From Sphingopyxis sp. QXT-31 (GTDB taxonomy: Bacteria; Pseudomonadota; Alphaproteobacteria; Sphingomonadales; Sphingomonadaceae), in contig NZ_CP019449.1 in assembly GCF_001984035.1 (NCBI RefSeq), positions 3,038,001 through 3,102,000 of the forward strand: a stretch of DNA of 64,000 nt, in the 5' to 3' direction. The notes beneath the pieces were generated by a model. It was given only the letters and a program-made list of their open reading frames with translations. It made no database searches and was not told the origin of the DNA. Made by a program: the position numbers and the translations under genes. Position 1 is the first letter of the stretch. Every line of letters begins with the position of its first letter. Positions 33,926-42,313 of this stretch are shown one piece after another.

Positions 33926-34813
33926 ATGGACTGGGATAAGCTGCAATATTTCCTGACCGTCGCGCAGCAGGGCACGCTCGCGCGCGCCGGGCAAGCCTTG
34001 CAGGTCGATGCGACGACGGTCAGCCGGCAGCTGAGCGCGCTCGAGGCGTTGCTGCAACAGACTTTGTTCGAACGCGCGCCGGGCGGTTTCCTTTTGACGG
34101 CGACCGGCCGCGCGCTCGTCCCCCATGCCGAGGCGATGGCGGCGGCGGCGGCGCGCATCCGCTCGGTCGGCGAGGACGGCGCGGCGCTGTCGGGGCAACT
34201 CCGCGTCAGCGTGTCCGAAGGATTCGGGAACAGCTTCATCGCGCCGCGCCTCGCGGGCTTCGTCGCCGCGCATCCCGAGCTCGAGATCGACCTCGTCGCC
34301 TCGTCGGGCTTCCTCAATCCGTCGCGGCGCGAGGCCGATATGGCGGTGCTGCTCGCGCGGCCGCGCAAGGGCCCGCTGATCACGCGCAAATTGTCCGACT
34401 ACAGCCTCGGCCTTTATGCGCCCGCGAATCGCACCGACTGGCAGGAAGCGGTCGCCGCGACGCCGCTGTCGCGCGCCGGGGTGCCGGTGATCGGCTATGT
34501 TCCCGACATTCTTTACGCGCCCGAACTCGACTATCTGGGCGAAATCGAGCCGGGGCTGCGCGCCGGGGTGCGCTCCTCCTCGATCCTCGCGCAAAGGCGG
34601 ATGATCGCGGGCGGCGCGGGAGTCGGCGTTTTGCCCTGCTTCCTCGCCGCGGGCGATCCCGCGCTGGTGCGCGTGCGCCCCGAGCAGGTCATCGCGCGCG
34701 CCTTCTGGCTGGCGCTCCACCGCGACGTCGCCCCGCAACCGCGCATCCGCGCCTTCATCGACTGGCTCGATGGCGAGGTGCGCGAGAGCCGGGGGCTGTT
34801 CGTGCCGGGGTAA
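33926..34813 (+). CDS. LysR-family transcriptional regulator
   Basis: 295 residues from the ATG at 33,926. The N-terminal winged helix-turn-helix is MDWDKLQYFLTVAQQGTLARAGQAL...ATTVSRQLSALE (recognition helix about residues 30-40). The effector-binding domain follows, with ASSGFLNPSRREADMAVLLA and GVGVLPCFLA. It stands divergent to mmsA. By the usual LysR logic it controls mmsA and perhaps itself in response to a pathway intermediate such as methylmalonate semialdehyde or 3-hydroxyisobutyrate; this is inferred from the position and the TGCAA-N9-TTGCA dyad only. Confidence 0.9.
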   Translation: MDWDKLQYFLTVAQQGTLARAGQALQVDATTVSRQLSALEALLQQTLFERAPGGFLLTATGRALVPHAEAMAAAAARIRSVGEDGAALSGQLRVSVSEGFGNSFIAPRLAGFVAAHPELEIDLVASSGFLNPSRREADMAVLLARPRKGPLITRKLSDYSLGLYAPANRTDWQEAVAATPLSRAGVPVIGYVPDILYAPELDYLGEIEPGLRAGVRSSSILAQRRMIAGGAGVGVLPCFLAAGDPALVRVRPEQVIARAFWLALHRDVAPQPRIRAFIDWLDGEVRESRGLFVPG

Positions 34814-34855
34814 TCCTGACTCGTCTTGACAAGCGCAGCCCCGAAAGCGCTAATA

Positions 34856-34870
34856 GAACAAATCAGGAAC
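34856..34870. promoter_or_regulatory. SOS box (LexA site)
   Basis: GAAC-AAATCAG-GAAC (34,856-34,870) is the direct-repeat LexA site of alphaproteobacteria (GTTC-N7-GTTC on the other strand). It ends three bases before the imuA ATG. Position and spacing are exactly as in other imuA-imuB-dnaE2 cassettes, so LexA repression and DNA-damage induction can be expected. Confidence 0.88.
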
Positions 34871-34873
34871 ATC

Positions 34874-35662
34874 ATGCCTCACGAGTCGTCCCCTTCTATC
34901 GCCGGCCTGCGCCGGCGTCTCGCCCGGATCACCGGCGAGGCCGAACCGCGCGGGCCAAGCGCGGGGCGGCTGGCGAGCGGTCATGCGGACTTCGACGCCG
35001 CGCTCGGAGGTGGGCTCGCGACGGGGCGCCTGCACGAATTTTTCGCCGCCGATGCGCTCGATGCGACGAGCGCCGCCGCCTTTGCCGCGCTGCTCGCGCT
35101 GCGCGGGTCGGAGGACGCGCCTTTGGTGTGGCTGCGCACCGCCGATGCCGGCCGGCGCGGCGGGCATATCTACGCCCCTGGGATCGCCGAGCTCGGCGGC
35201 GATCCCGATCGGCTGCTGTTGATCGAGGCGCCCGATCCCAAATTGCTGCTCGCCTGCGCCAATGACGCGATTCGCGGCGCCGGGTCGGCGGCGGTGATCG
35301 TCGAAAGTTGGGGGCGGTGGCCCGCGCTCGACCTCACCGCCGGGCGCCGCCTCGCGCTCGGTGCGCGCGATGCGGGGACGACGCTGCTGATGCTGCGGCT
35401 CAATACGACGCCGAGCCCGAGCGTCGCCGAAACGCGCTGGAGCGTCGCGGCAGCGCCGTCGCGCGAACTGGAAGCCAACGCGCCGGGGGCGCCCGCCTTC
35501 GACCTCGAACTGCTGCGTCGGCGCGGCGGCGCCGCGGGCGGGCACTGGCAATTGGAATGGTACCATGACGAACAAGTCTTCCGGGACCCGGCGCTATCTG
35601 GCGCTGTTCTTCCCGTGGCTGCCCGCCGAGCGGCTCTGCCGCACGGCGCCGCGGCCGCCTGA
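34874..35662 (+). CDS. imuA: ImuA, RecA-like accessory protein of SOS mutagenesis
   Basis: 262 residues from the ATG at 34,874. The protein has a RecA/SulA-like layout with LASGHADFDAALGGGLATGRLHEFF at the start and no clear Walker A lysine. Later ADAGRRGGHIYAPGIAELG and DRLLLIEAPDPKLLLACANDA follow, typical of ImuA. Known role: with ImuB and DnaE2 it forms the mutasome that copies past lesions, and it interacts with the other two subunits. The last 98 bases overlap imuB in a different frame. Confidence 0.88.
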   Translation: MPHESSPSIAGLRRRLARITGEAEPRGPSAGRLASGHADFDAALGGGLATGRLHEFFAADALDATSAAAFAALLALRGSEDAPLVWLRTADAGRRGGHIYAPGIAELGGDPDRLLLIEAPDPKLLLACANDAIRGAGSAAVIVESWGRWPALDLTAGRRLALGARDAGTTLLMLRLNTTPSPSVAETRWSVAAAPSRELEANAPGAPAFDLELLRRRGGAAGGHWQLEWYHDEQVFRDPALSGAVLPVAARRAALPHGAAAA

Positions 35663-37103
35663 AGCCCCGCTCGTCTTCGCCGAGAAGGCGCGCGGCGCGC
35701 TCCGCCTCGCGGGCGTCGACCGGGCCGCGCAGGCGGTCGGGCTCGCCCCCGGCATGCCGCTCGCCGACGCGCGCGCGCGGGTGCCCGAGTTGCTCGTGGT
35801 CCAGCACGATCCGGTCGCCGACGCCGCTTGGCTCGACCGGCTCGCGCTCGGGTGCAACCGCTACACGCCGCTGGTGGCGCTCGACGCCCCCGACGGGCTG
35901 ATCCTCGACATCGCGGGGACCGACCATCTGCTGGGTGGTGAGGCCGGACTGATCGACGACCTCGAAATGCGCCTGTCGCGGCTCGGGATGAGCGTGCGGA
36001 CCGCGCTCGGACCGACCGCCGACGCGGCGCGCGCGCTCGCGCGCTACCAGACGCGCCCCGCGCCCGACGAGGACCAGGCGGTGCGCCGCTTGCCCGTCGC
36101 GGCGCTCGAACTCGAGGCCGAGGCGACGACCGCGCTGGTGCGCGCGGGGCTGAAGACGATCGGCGACCTCGCGAGCCGGCCGATGGCGAATATCGCCGCG
36201 CGTTTCGGCGCCGAGGCCGCGGGCGCGCTGCGCCGCATCCTCGGCGATGCGCCGAGCCCGCTCGACCCGCGCATCGCCCCGCCGCCCGTCGCGACCGAGC
36301 GCCGCTTCGCGGAACCGCTCGGCAGCAGCGCGCATGCAACCAGGGTGCTGGCTGAACTGGTGGGCGAGGCAATGGTGGAGCTCGGCGAGCGCGGCAAGGG
36401 CGGGCGCCATTTCCGCGCCACCTTCTTTCGCAGCGACGGGCTCGCGCGCGGCATCGAGATCGAGACCGGCCACCCAACACGCGACACCGCGCTCGTCATG
36501 CGGCTCTTCGCCGAACGGATGGACGGGCTCGCCGACCCGCTCGACCCCGGCTTCGGCTTCGACATGATCCGCCTCGCGGTGCCGCGGCTCGAGGCGCTCG
36601 GCGCGACGCAGCTCAAGCTCGAGGGCGGGGCGGTGCGCAGTGCGGCGATGGATGAACTCGTCGACCGGATGACGACACGGCTCGGGCGCGGGCGGGTGCG
36701 CCGCCTGCTCGCCGCCGACACGCATATCCCCGAACAGGCGCAGCTCGCGCTGCCCGCAATCGACGCGCCGCCGCCCGAACCCTGGCAGGCGCCCGAGCCC
36801 GGCGAGCCGCCGACGCGCCCCTTCCACCTGTTCGATCCGCCGCAGCCGATCGAGGTGATCGCCGAAGTTCCCGACGGCCCGCCGCACCAGTTCCGCTGGC
36901 GGCGGCAGGCGCATGCGGTGCGCCGCTACGAGGGGCCCGAGCGCATCGCCGCCGAATGGTGGCGCCGCCGCGACAATGCCGGGCTGACGCGCGACTATTA
37001 CCGCGTCGAGGATGCGCAGGGCCGCCGCTTCTGGCTGTTCCGCCACGGGCTCTACGACGAAAAGCCCGACCCGCGCTGGTATATCCACGGGGTGTTCGCA
37101 TGA
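35565..37103 (+). CDS. imuB: ImuB, catalytically inactive Y-family polymerase subunit
   Basis: 512 residues. RRYLALFFPWLPAERLCR is the degenerate start of the palm region, in which the catalytic Asp residues of DinB are absent. The little-finger region follows at about residues 245-350. The C-terminal third contains HLFDPPQPIEVIAEVP and PERIAAEWWRR...TRDYYRVED, then RFWLFRHGLYDE...WYIHGVFA, typical of ImuB. Known role: a hub that binds the beta clamp and recruits DnaE2 and ImuA. The stop overlaps the dnaE2 start by four bases (ATGA). Confidence 0.92.
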   Translation: MTNKSSGTRRYLALFFPWLPAERLCRTAPRPPEAPLVFAEKARGALRLAGVDRAAQAVGLAPGMPLADARARVPELLVVQHDPVADAAWLDRLALGCNRYTPLVALDAPDGLILDIAGTDHLLGGEAGLIDDLEMRLSRLGMSVRTALGPTADAARALARYQTRPAPDEDQAVRRLPVAALELEAEATTALVRAGLKTIGDLASRPMANIAARFGAEAAGALRRILGDAPSPLDPRIAPPPVATERRFAEPLGSSAHATRVLAELVGEAMVELGERGKGGRHFRATFFRSDGLARGIEIETGHPTRDTALVMRLFAERMDGLADPLDPGFGFDMIRLAVPRLEALGATQLKLEGGAVRSAAMDELVDRMTTRLGRGRVRRLLAADTHIPEQAQLALPAIDAPPPEPWQAPEPGEPPTRPFHLFDPPQPIEVIAEVPDGPPHQFRWRRQAHAVRRYEGPERIAAEWWRRRDNAGLTRDYYRVEDAQGRRFWLFRHGLYDEKPDPRWYIHGVFA

Positions 37104-40100
37104 GCGCGGAGCCGCCCCCCGCAACGCCGCCCGAACCCGCTTTCGCTGAGCTGGTCGCAGCGACCAACTACAGCTTTCTGCGCGGCGCCTCCCACCCCGC
37201 CGACATGGTTGCGCGCGCGCTCGATCTCGGCCTGAAAGGCATCGGTATCGCCGACCGCAACAGCGTCGCCGGGGTGGTGCGCGCTTGGGCGTTTCTGAAG
37301 GAGTTGCAGGTCAAGGCGCCTGAGACTGTCGCGCATTTCCGGTTGGCCGTCGGCGCGCGGCTCGTTTTTGCCGACGGCACCCCCGACATCGTCGCTTATC
37401 CGGTCAGCCGCCACGGCTGGGGCCGGCTGACACGGCTGCTGTCGACCGGAAACCTGCGCGCGCAAAAGGGCGGCTGTACCCTCTCTCTGGACGACCTGCT
37501 GGAGCATTGCGACGACCTGTTGCTGATCGCGATGGAAGGCGACGAGGCAGTGCTTCGCACCCTCAAGCGCAAGCGACCGAAGTCGGTGTGGCTGGCGGCC
37601 ACCATGCCGCAATCGGGCGCCGATGCCCGCCGTCTGGCCGATCTGCAGCGGCTGTCGGCGGCCACCGGTGTTCCGCTGCTTGCCACGAACGACGCGCTTT
37701 ACGCGACCCCCGCGCAGCGCCCCCTGCACGATATCATCACCTGCATTCGCGAAGGAAAGACGGTCCGGAAAGCCGGCAAGCTGCTGCGCGCCAATGGCGA
37801 ACGCCACCTGAAAGCGCCGGCCGAAATGAAGCGGTTGTTCAACGGCTATCCCAAGGCGATCGAGCAAAGCGCCAAGCTGCTCGCCCGCATCGGTTTCGAT
37901 CTTGAGGACCTGCGCTATGAATATCCGCACGAACCGGTTCCGCAGGGCTGGAAGCCCTTCAATTACCTCCACCATCTGGTCAAAACGGCGGCGGAGAAGC
38001 GTTACGGAACCCCTCTCAGCAAAAAGGTCCGGAAACTTGTCGGGAACGAACTTCGGCTGATTCGGAAGCGGGACTACGTCTATTATTTCCTGACGGTCTA
38101 CGACCTCGTCCGCTTCGCCCGCGCGCAGCAGCCGCCGATATTGTGCCAAGGGCGTGGGTCGGCGGCCAATTCGATCGTCTGCTTCCTGCTCGGCGTCACC
38201 TCGGTCGATCCGGTCGAGCATAAGCTGCTCTTCTCGCGCTTCGTGTCGGCCGAGCGCGACGAGCCCCCCGATATCGACGTCGATTTCGAGCATGAGCGGC
38301 GCGAGGAGGTGATCCAATATATCTATGATCGCTATGGCCGCGACCGTGCTGCGATCGCCGCGACCATCATCCATTACCGCCCGCGCAGCACGATCCGCGA
38401 GGTCGGCAAGGCGCTGGGCCTCAGCGAGGACGTCACCGCACGCCTTGCCGACACGAGCTGGGGAAATTGGGGCAATGAAGTCCCGGTGGAACGACTGGTT
38501 CAAGCCGGGCTCGATCCGCATAATGGCGAGATCGAGCGGCTGCACCGCTTCGTCGGCGAGTTGCTGGAGGCACCGCGCCACCTGTCGCAGCATGTCGGTG
38601 GTTTTGTGCTGACGCAGGGACGGCTCGACGAACTGGTGCCGATCCACAATGCGGCGATGGAGGACCGCACCTTCATCGAATGGGACAAGGACGATATCGA
38701 CGCGCTCGGGCTGATGAAGGTCGACATCCTTGCGCTCGGCATGCTGACCTGCATCCGCAAATGCTACGACCTGATGCGCGAGCACGGCCTCGGCGACCAT
38801 ACGCTGGAGCTCGACATCGATTCCAAGGATCCCGCTGTCTACGACATGCTGTGCAAAGGCGACAGCATCGGCGTCTTTCAGGTCGAGAGCCGCGCGCAGA
38901 TCAACATGCTGCCGCGCCTGCGCCCGCGCAAACTCTACGATCTGGTCGTACAGGTCGCGATCGTCCGCCCGGGACCGATCGAAGGCGACATGGTTCATCC
39001 TTATCTGCGCCGCCGGAACAAGGAGGAACCGGTCGAATACCCGTCTCCGGCGCCGCAATATCCGCAGGACGAGCTATATGATGTTCTGGGCCACACCTTC
39101 GGCGTGCCGCTGTTCCAAGAACAAGCGATGAATCTCGCGATCACCGCAGCCGGTTTTACCCCGGAAGAAGCGAACGGCCTGCGCCGCGCCATGGCGACTT
39201 TCCGCAATGTCGGGACGATCGAGAATTTCCGCGAGAAGATGGTCGGCGGCATGGTCGAGCGGGGTTACGAAAAGGATTTCGCCGAACGCTGTTTCAAGCA
39301 GATCGAGGGCTTCGGCAGCTATGGCTTCCCCGAAAGCCACGCCCAATCCTTCGCGCGGCTCGTCTATGTCTCGTCATGGATCAAGCATTATCACCCCGCC
39401 GTCTTTTGCTGCGGCCTGCTCAATTCGCAGCCCATGGGCTTCTACGCTCCCGCGCAGCTCGTTCGCGATGCGCGCGAGCATGGGGTCGCGGTGCGCGAGG
39501 TCGACGTCAATTTCAGCGGCTGGGACAACAGCCTCGAGCGCCGCGATGACGGGGCGCTCGCGCTGCGGCTGGGCTTTCGGCAGGTCGACGGGTTTCGCGA
39601 GGAATGGGCTGGGGAGATCGTCAAGGCCCGCATCTCCCCTTTTGCTTCGGTCGAGGAACTCGCGCGGCGCGCGAACCTGCCGCCCCGCGCGTTGCGACTG
39701 CTCGCCGAGGCCGATGCGTGCAATTCGATGGGGCTCGAGCGGCGCCCGGCCTTGTGGGATGCGCGGCGGGTGCGGCAGGGGGTGCTGCCCTTGTTCGGCG
39801 CCGCCGAAGCCGATGAGCTCGGCGCCGAGGATGACGCCAAGCTGCCGCCCACCCCACTAGTCGAGCATGTGCTGACCGATTACCAGACGACGCGGCTGTC
39901 GCTCAAAGGGCACCCGATGGCATTTCTACGCCCGGCGCTCGACCGCGAAGGCCTGTTGAGCTGCCTCCAGGTCGGCGCCGCCAAGAATGGCGCGCTCGTC
40001 CGCACCGCAGGGGTGGTGCTGATCCGCCAGCGGCCGGGCAAGGGCAATGCGGTATTCATCACGATCGAGGACGAGGGCGGGGTCGTCAACATTTTGCTGT

Positions 40101-40384
40101 GGGCGCGTCTGATGGAACGCTATCGCCGCGCCGTCATGGCGTCGCGGCTGATGGAAGTCGCGGGTGAGGTGCAGCGGAGCAAGGAAGGCGTCGTCCATCT
40201 GATGGCGAACCGCATCATCGACCGAACCGCACTGCTCGACACGCTGGGCAGCGACCGGTCCTTCGAACCCGAGCTATGCCGCGCCGACGAGGTCGCGCAT
40301 CCGCAGCAGCCGCGCGGATACGCCCAGCGCCACGGCCATCCGCGCAACGTGCGCATCCTGCCGAAGTCGCGCGATTTCCATTGA
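37100..40384 (+). CDS. dnaE2: Error-prone DNA polymerase DnaE2 (ImuC)
   Basis: 1,094 residues from the ATG at 37,100. PHP domain: AELVAATNYSFLRGASHPAD at the N-terminus. Polymerase domain: CQGRGSAANSIVCFLLGVTSVDP and the catalytic PDIDVDFEHERREEV, with the active-site aspartates. The C-terminal OB-fold region has GVVLIRQRPGKGNAVFITIED. It ends with MANRIIDRTALLD...HPRNVRILPKSRDFH, a DnaE2 hallmark. Known role: translesion synthesis and induced mutagenesis after DNA damage. It is the third gene of the LexA-controlled cassette; the convergent TetR gene lies 17 bases away. Confidence 0.97.
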   Translation: MSAEPPPATPPEPAFAELVAATNYSFLRGASHPADMVARALDLGLKGIGIADRNSVAGVVRAWAFLKELQVKAPETVAHFRLAVGARLVFADGTPDIVAYPVSRHGWGRLTRLLSTGNLRAQKGGCTLSLDDLLEHCDDLLLIAMEGDEAVLRTLKRKRPKSVWLAATMPQSGADARRLADLQRLSAATGVPLLATNDALYATPAQRPLHDIITCIREGKTVRKAGKLLRANGERHLKAPAEMKRLFNGYPKAIEQSAKLLARIGFDLEDLRYEYPHEPVPQGWKPFNYLHHLVKTAAEKRYGTPLSKKVRKLVGNELRLIRKRDYVYYFLTVYDLVRFARAQQPPILCQGRGSAANSIVCFLLGVTSVDPVEHKLLFSRFVSAERDEPPDIDVDFEHERREEVIQYIYDRYGRDRAAIAATIIHYRPRSTIREVGKALGLSEDVTARLADTSWGNWGNEVPVERLVQAGLDPHNGEIERLHRFVGELLEAPRHLSQHVGGFVLTQGRLDELVPIHNAAMEDRTFIEWDKDDIDALGLMKVDILALGMLTCIRKCYDLMREHGLGDHTLELDIDSKDPAVYDMLCKGDSIGVFQVESRAQINMLPRLRPRKLYDLVVQVAIVRPGPIEGDMVHPYLRRRNKEEPVEYPSPAPQYPQDELYDVLGHTFGVPLFQEQAMNLAITAAGFTPEEANGLRRAMATFRNVGTIENFREKMVGGMVERGYEKDFAERCFKQIEGFGSYGFPESHAQSFARLVYVSSWIKHYHPAVFCCGLLNSQPMGFYAPAQLVRDAREHGVAVREVDVNFSGWDNSLERRDDGALALRLGFRQVDGFREEWAGEIVKARISPFASVEELARRANLPPRALRLLAEADACNSMGLERRPALWDARRVRQGVLPLFGAAEADELGAEDDAKLPPTPLVEHVLTDYQTTRLSLKGHPMAFLRPALDREGLLSCLQVGAAKNGALVRTAGVVLIRQRPGKGNAVFITIEDEGGVVNILLWARLMERYRRAVMASRLMEVAGEVQRSKEGVVHLMANRIIDRTALLDTLGSDRSFEPELCRADEVAHPQQPRGYAQRHGHPRNVRILPKSRDFH

Positions 40385-40401
40385 TGCCGAAGGTTATGCC
40401 T

Positions 40402-40986
40402 TCAACAGGTCAACGCCGCCGCAAAGAGGCAACGGAAGCGTTCGGTGCAATCGGCGATAGCCTCGTCGCCGCCGGTAAAGCCGTCGACCATCATGATCGT
40501 GCGCAGCACCCCGATGCCCATGAGGATCGACAGCAGCATGGTCGCGCGAAATTCGCTCTGGTCGCCACCGATGAGTTCGGTGAGCGGGCCCAGCACGTCG
40601 AGGTGGACAAGGTCGCGGATGACCTCGCCCGCCTTGGGCGACGAAGCCGAGCGAAGCATGATGACGAACATCTCCATCCGCTTTTCGAGATCCTCGTCGG
40701 CATCCTCGACGACGAGCCTCGCAAAGAAATCCGGCAGTTCGGCGGCGCTTTTGGGCTCGCGGAATATCTTCGGCTTTTCCTTATCGGCGACGACTTCGCG
40801 AAACAGCCCTTCCTTGCCGCCGAAATAGCGGCTGATCAGCGCGACATCGACCCCGGCGTCGCCCGCAATGTCGCGCAGCCCGACGCCGTCATAGCTTTCG
40901 CGCAGGAAGCGCTGGTGCGCCGCCGCAAGGATCGCGGCGCGTGTCGCGACCGCGTCACGTTTTTTGACGATAATTTCTCTCTCCAT
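40402..40986 (-). CDS. TetR-family transcriptional regulator
   Basis: 194 residues. The DNA-binding part is TRAAILAAAHQRFLRESYDGVGLRDIAGDAGVDVALISRYFGGKEGLF (about residues 15-62), a complete TetR helix-turn-helix. The rest is a helical ligand domain without close recognisable family. It is divergent from an RND efflux operon across 151 bases that contain a 14-base dyad at 41,017. Local repressor of the efflux pump is the likely role. Confidence 0.9.
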   Translation of the reverse strand: MEREIIVKKRDAVATRAAILAAAHQRFLRESYDGVGLRDIAGDAGVDVALISRYFGGKEGLFREVVADKEKPKIFREPKSAAELPDFFARLVVEDADEDLEKRMEMFVIMLRSASSPKAGEVIRDLVHLDVLGPLTELIGGDQSEFRATMLLSILMGIGVLRTIMMVDGFTGGDEAIADCTERFRCLFAAALTC

Positions 40987-41016
40987 CGCTCCCTCTTATC
41001 GACGCTGAGAATTAAA

Positions 41017-41030
41017 TCAACACCTGTTGA
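41017..41030. promoter_or_regulatory. TetR operator candidate
   Basis: TCAACA-CC-TGTTGA: perfect dyad between the divergent TetR and efflux genes. Its right arm overlaps a plus-strand TTGACT (41,027-41,032) that would be the -35 box of the efflux operon, so a bound repressor would block it. Confidence 0.6.
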
Positions 41031-41064
41031 CTTGTCCGCTAACGCAGATTAATCGGCAAAGTCT

Positions 41065-41105
41065 GACATCGCGCGGCACCTCCCCCCTCCCTGCCGCGCG
41101 ATGTC
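41065..41105 (+). promoter_or_regulatory. Strong hairpin in the leader of the efflux operon
   Basis: GACATCGCGCGGCA (41,065-41,078) and TGCCGCGCGATGTC (41,092-41,105) are exact complements with a 13-base C-rich loop. The hairpin lies between the predicted promoter and the adaptor ATG at 41,138. It lacks a following T-run, so it is not a classic terminator; a stability or regulatory element, or a second protein site, is possible. Confidence 0.5.
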
Positions 41106-41137
41106 GGACCGCCCTGAAAAAAGAAAAGACCAGCCCC

Positions 41138-42313
41138 ATGACCTTGCGCCGCTCCCTTGCGCTTTCGATTTTGTGTTCGCTGACGCTCGCCGCCTGTTCG
41201 GGCGGCGAGGAACAGGGCGGCCCGCCGCAGCTGCCGGTGACCGTCGCGCCGCCGCTGGTCCGCGAGATCACCGAATGGGACGATTATGTCGGCCGCTTCG
41301 AGGCGGTCGACAGCGTCGAGGTGCGCCCACGCGCCTCGGGCTACCTGCAGCGCGCGCATTTCACCGACGGCCAATATGTCCGCGCGGGGCAACTCCTCTT
41401 CACCATCGACGCGCGCCCGGCGCAGGCCGCGCTCGACCAGGCGCGCGCGCAGCGGGCCCGCGCGCTGGCGACGCTCGCCAATGCGAAGACCGAGCTCGCG
41501 CGCAGCGAGACGCTTGCCAAGTCGCAGGCCGCGAGCCAGGAAGAGGTCGAACAGCGCCGCGCCGCGGTACGCACGAGCGAGGCCGATGTCGCCGCCGCGA
41601 GCGCCGCGATTCGCGCCGCCGAGCTCAACGTCGGTTTCACCCGCGTGACCGCCCCGATCTCGGGCCGCGTGTCTCAGCGGCTGGTCGATCCCGGCAATGC
41701 CGTCACCGCCGACCAGTCGATCCTGACCACCGTGGTGTCGACCAGCCCGATCCACTTCAGCTTCCAGGGATCCGAGGCGAGCCTGCTCGAATATGAGCGC
41801 CGCGGCGACACGCTGGTCGGTTCGCCGGTGCGCATCAAGCTGCAGGGTGCGGCCGATTACAGCATCGGCGGGCGCATCGATTTCGTCGACAATGCGCTGT
41901 CGAACGGGTCGGGCACGATCACCGTGCGCGCGGTGGTGCAGAACCCCGACGGCGCGCTGCGCCCGGGCCTTTTCGGCCAGCTCCAGCTCGCCGCCTCGGC
42001 GCCGCGCCCCACCTTCCTGCTGCCCGACACCGCGATCGTCACCGACGGCCCTCGCCGCGTCGTCTATGTCATCGGCCCCAAGGATGTGGTGCAGGCGCGC
42101 CCGGTCCAGCTCGGCCCGGTGGTCGGCAATCTGCAGGTGATCCGCTCGGGCGTCACCGCCAAGGACCGCATCATCGTCGGCGGCATCCAGCGCGCGATGC
42201 CGGGCAAGCCGGCGAAAGTCCAGGCGGGGCGCATCGGCGCCGACGGCAAGGTGATCATGCCCAAGGGTGCGCCCGCCGCGAAAGGTGACGCGAAGGCGGG
42301 AGCGGCGAAGTGA
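41138..42313 (+). CDS. RND efflux periplasmic adaptor
   Basis: 391 residues from the ATG at 41,138. Lipoprotein signal with lipobox LTLAAC. Membrane-fusion-protein features: EVRPRASGYLQRAHFTDGQYVRAGQLLFTID (lipoyl half), a coiled-coil hairpin at about residues 100-165 with EQRRAAVRTSEADVAAA, then FTRVTAPISGRVSQRLVDPGN (second lipoyl half) and beta-barrel. It resembles AcrA/MexA. Known role: it links the inner-membrane pump to the outer-membrane channel. The stop overlaps the permease start (GTGA). Confidence 0.94.
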   Translation: MTLRRSLALSILCSLTLAACSGGEEQGGPPQLPVTVAPPLVREITEWDDYVGRFEAVDSVEVRPRASGYLQRAHFTDGQYVRAGQLLFTIDARPAQAALDQARAQRARALATLANAKTELARSETLAKSQAASQEEVEQRRAAVRTSEADVAAASAAIRAAELNVGFTRVTAPISGRVSQRLVDPGNAVTADQSILTTVVSTSPIHFSFQGSEASLLEYERRGDTLVGSPVRIKLQGAADYSIGGRIDFVDNALSNGSGTITVRAVVQNPDGALRPGLFGQLQLAASAPRPTFLLPDTAIVTDGPRRVVYVIGPKDVVQARPVQLGPVVGNLQVIRSGVTAKDRIIVGGIQRAMPGKPAKVQAGRIGADGKVIMPKGAPAAKGDAKAGAAK

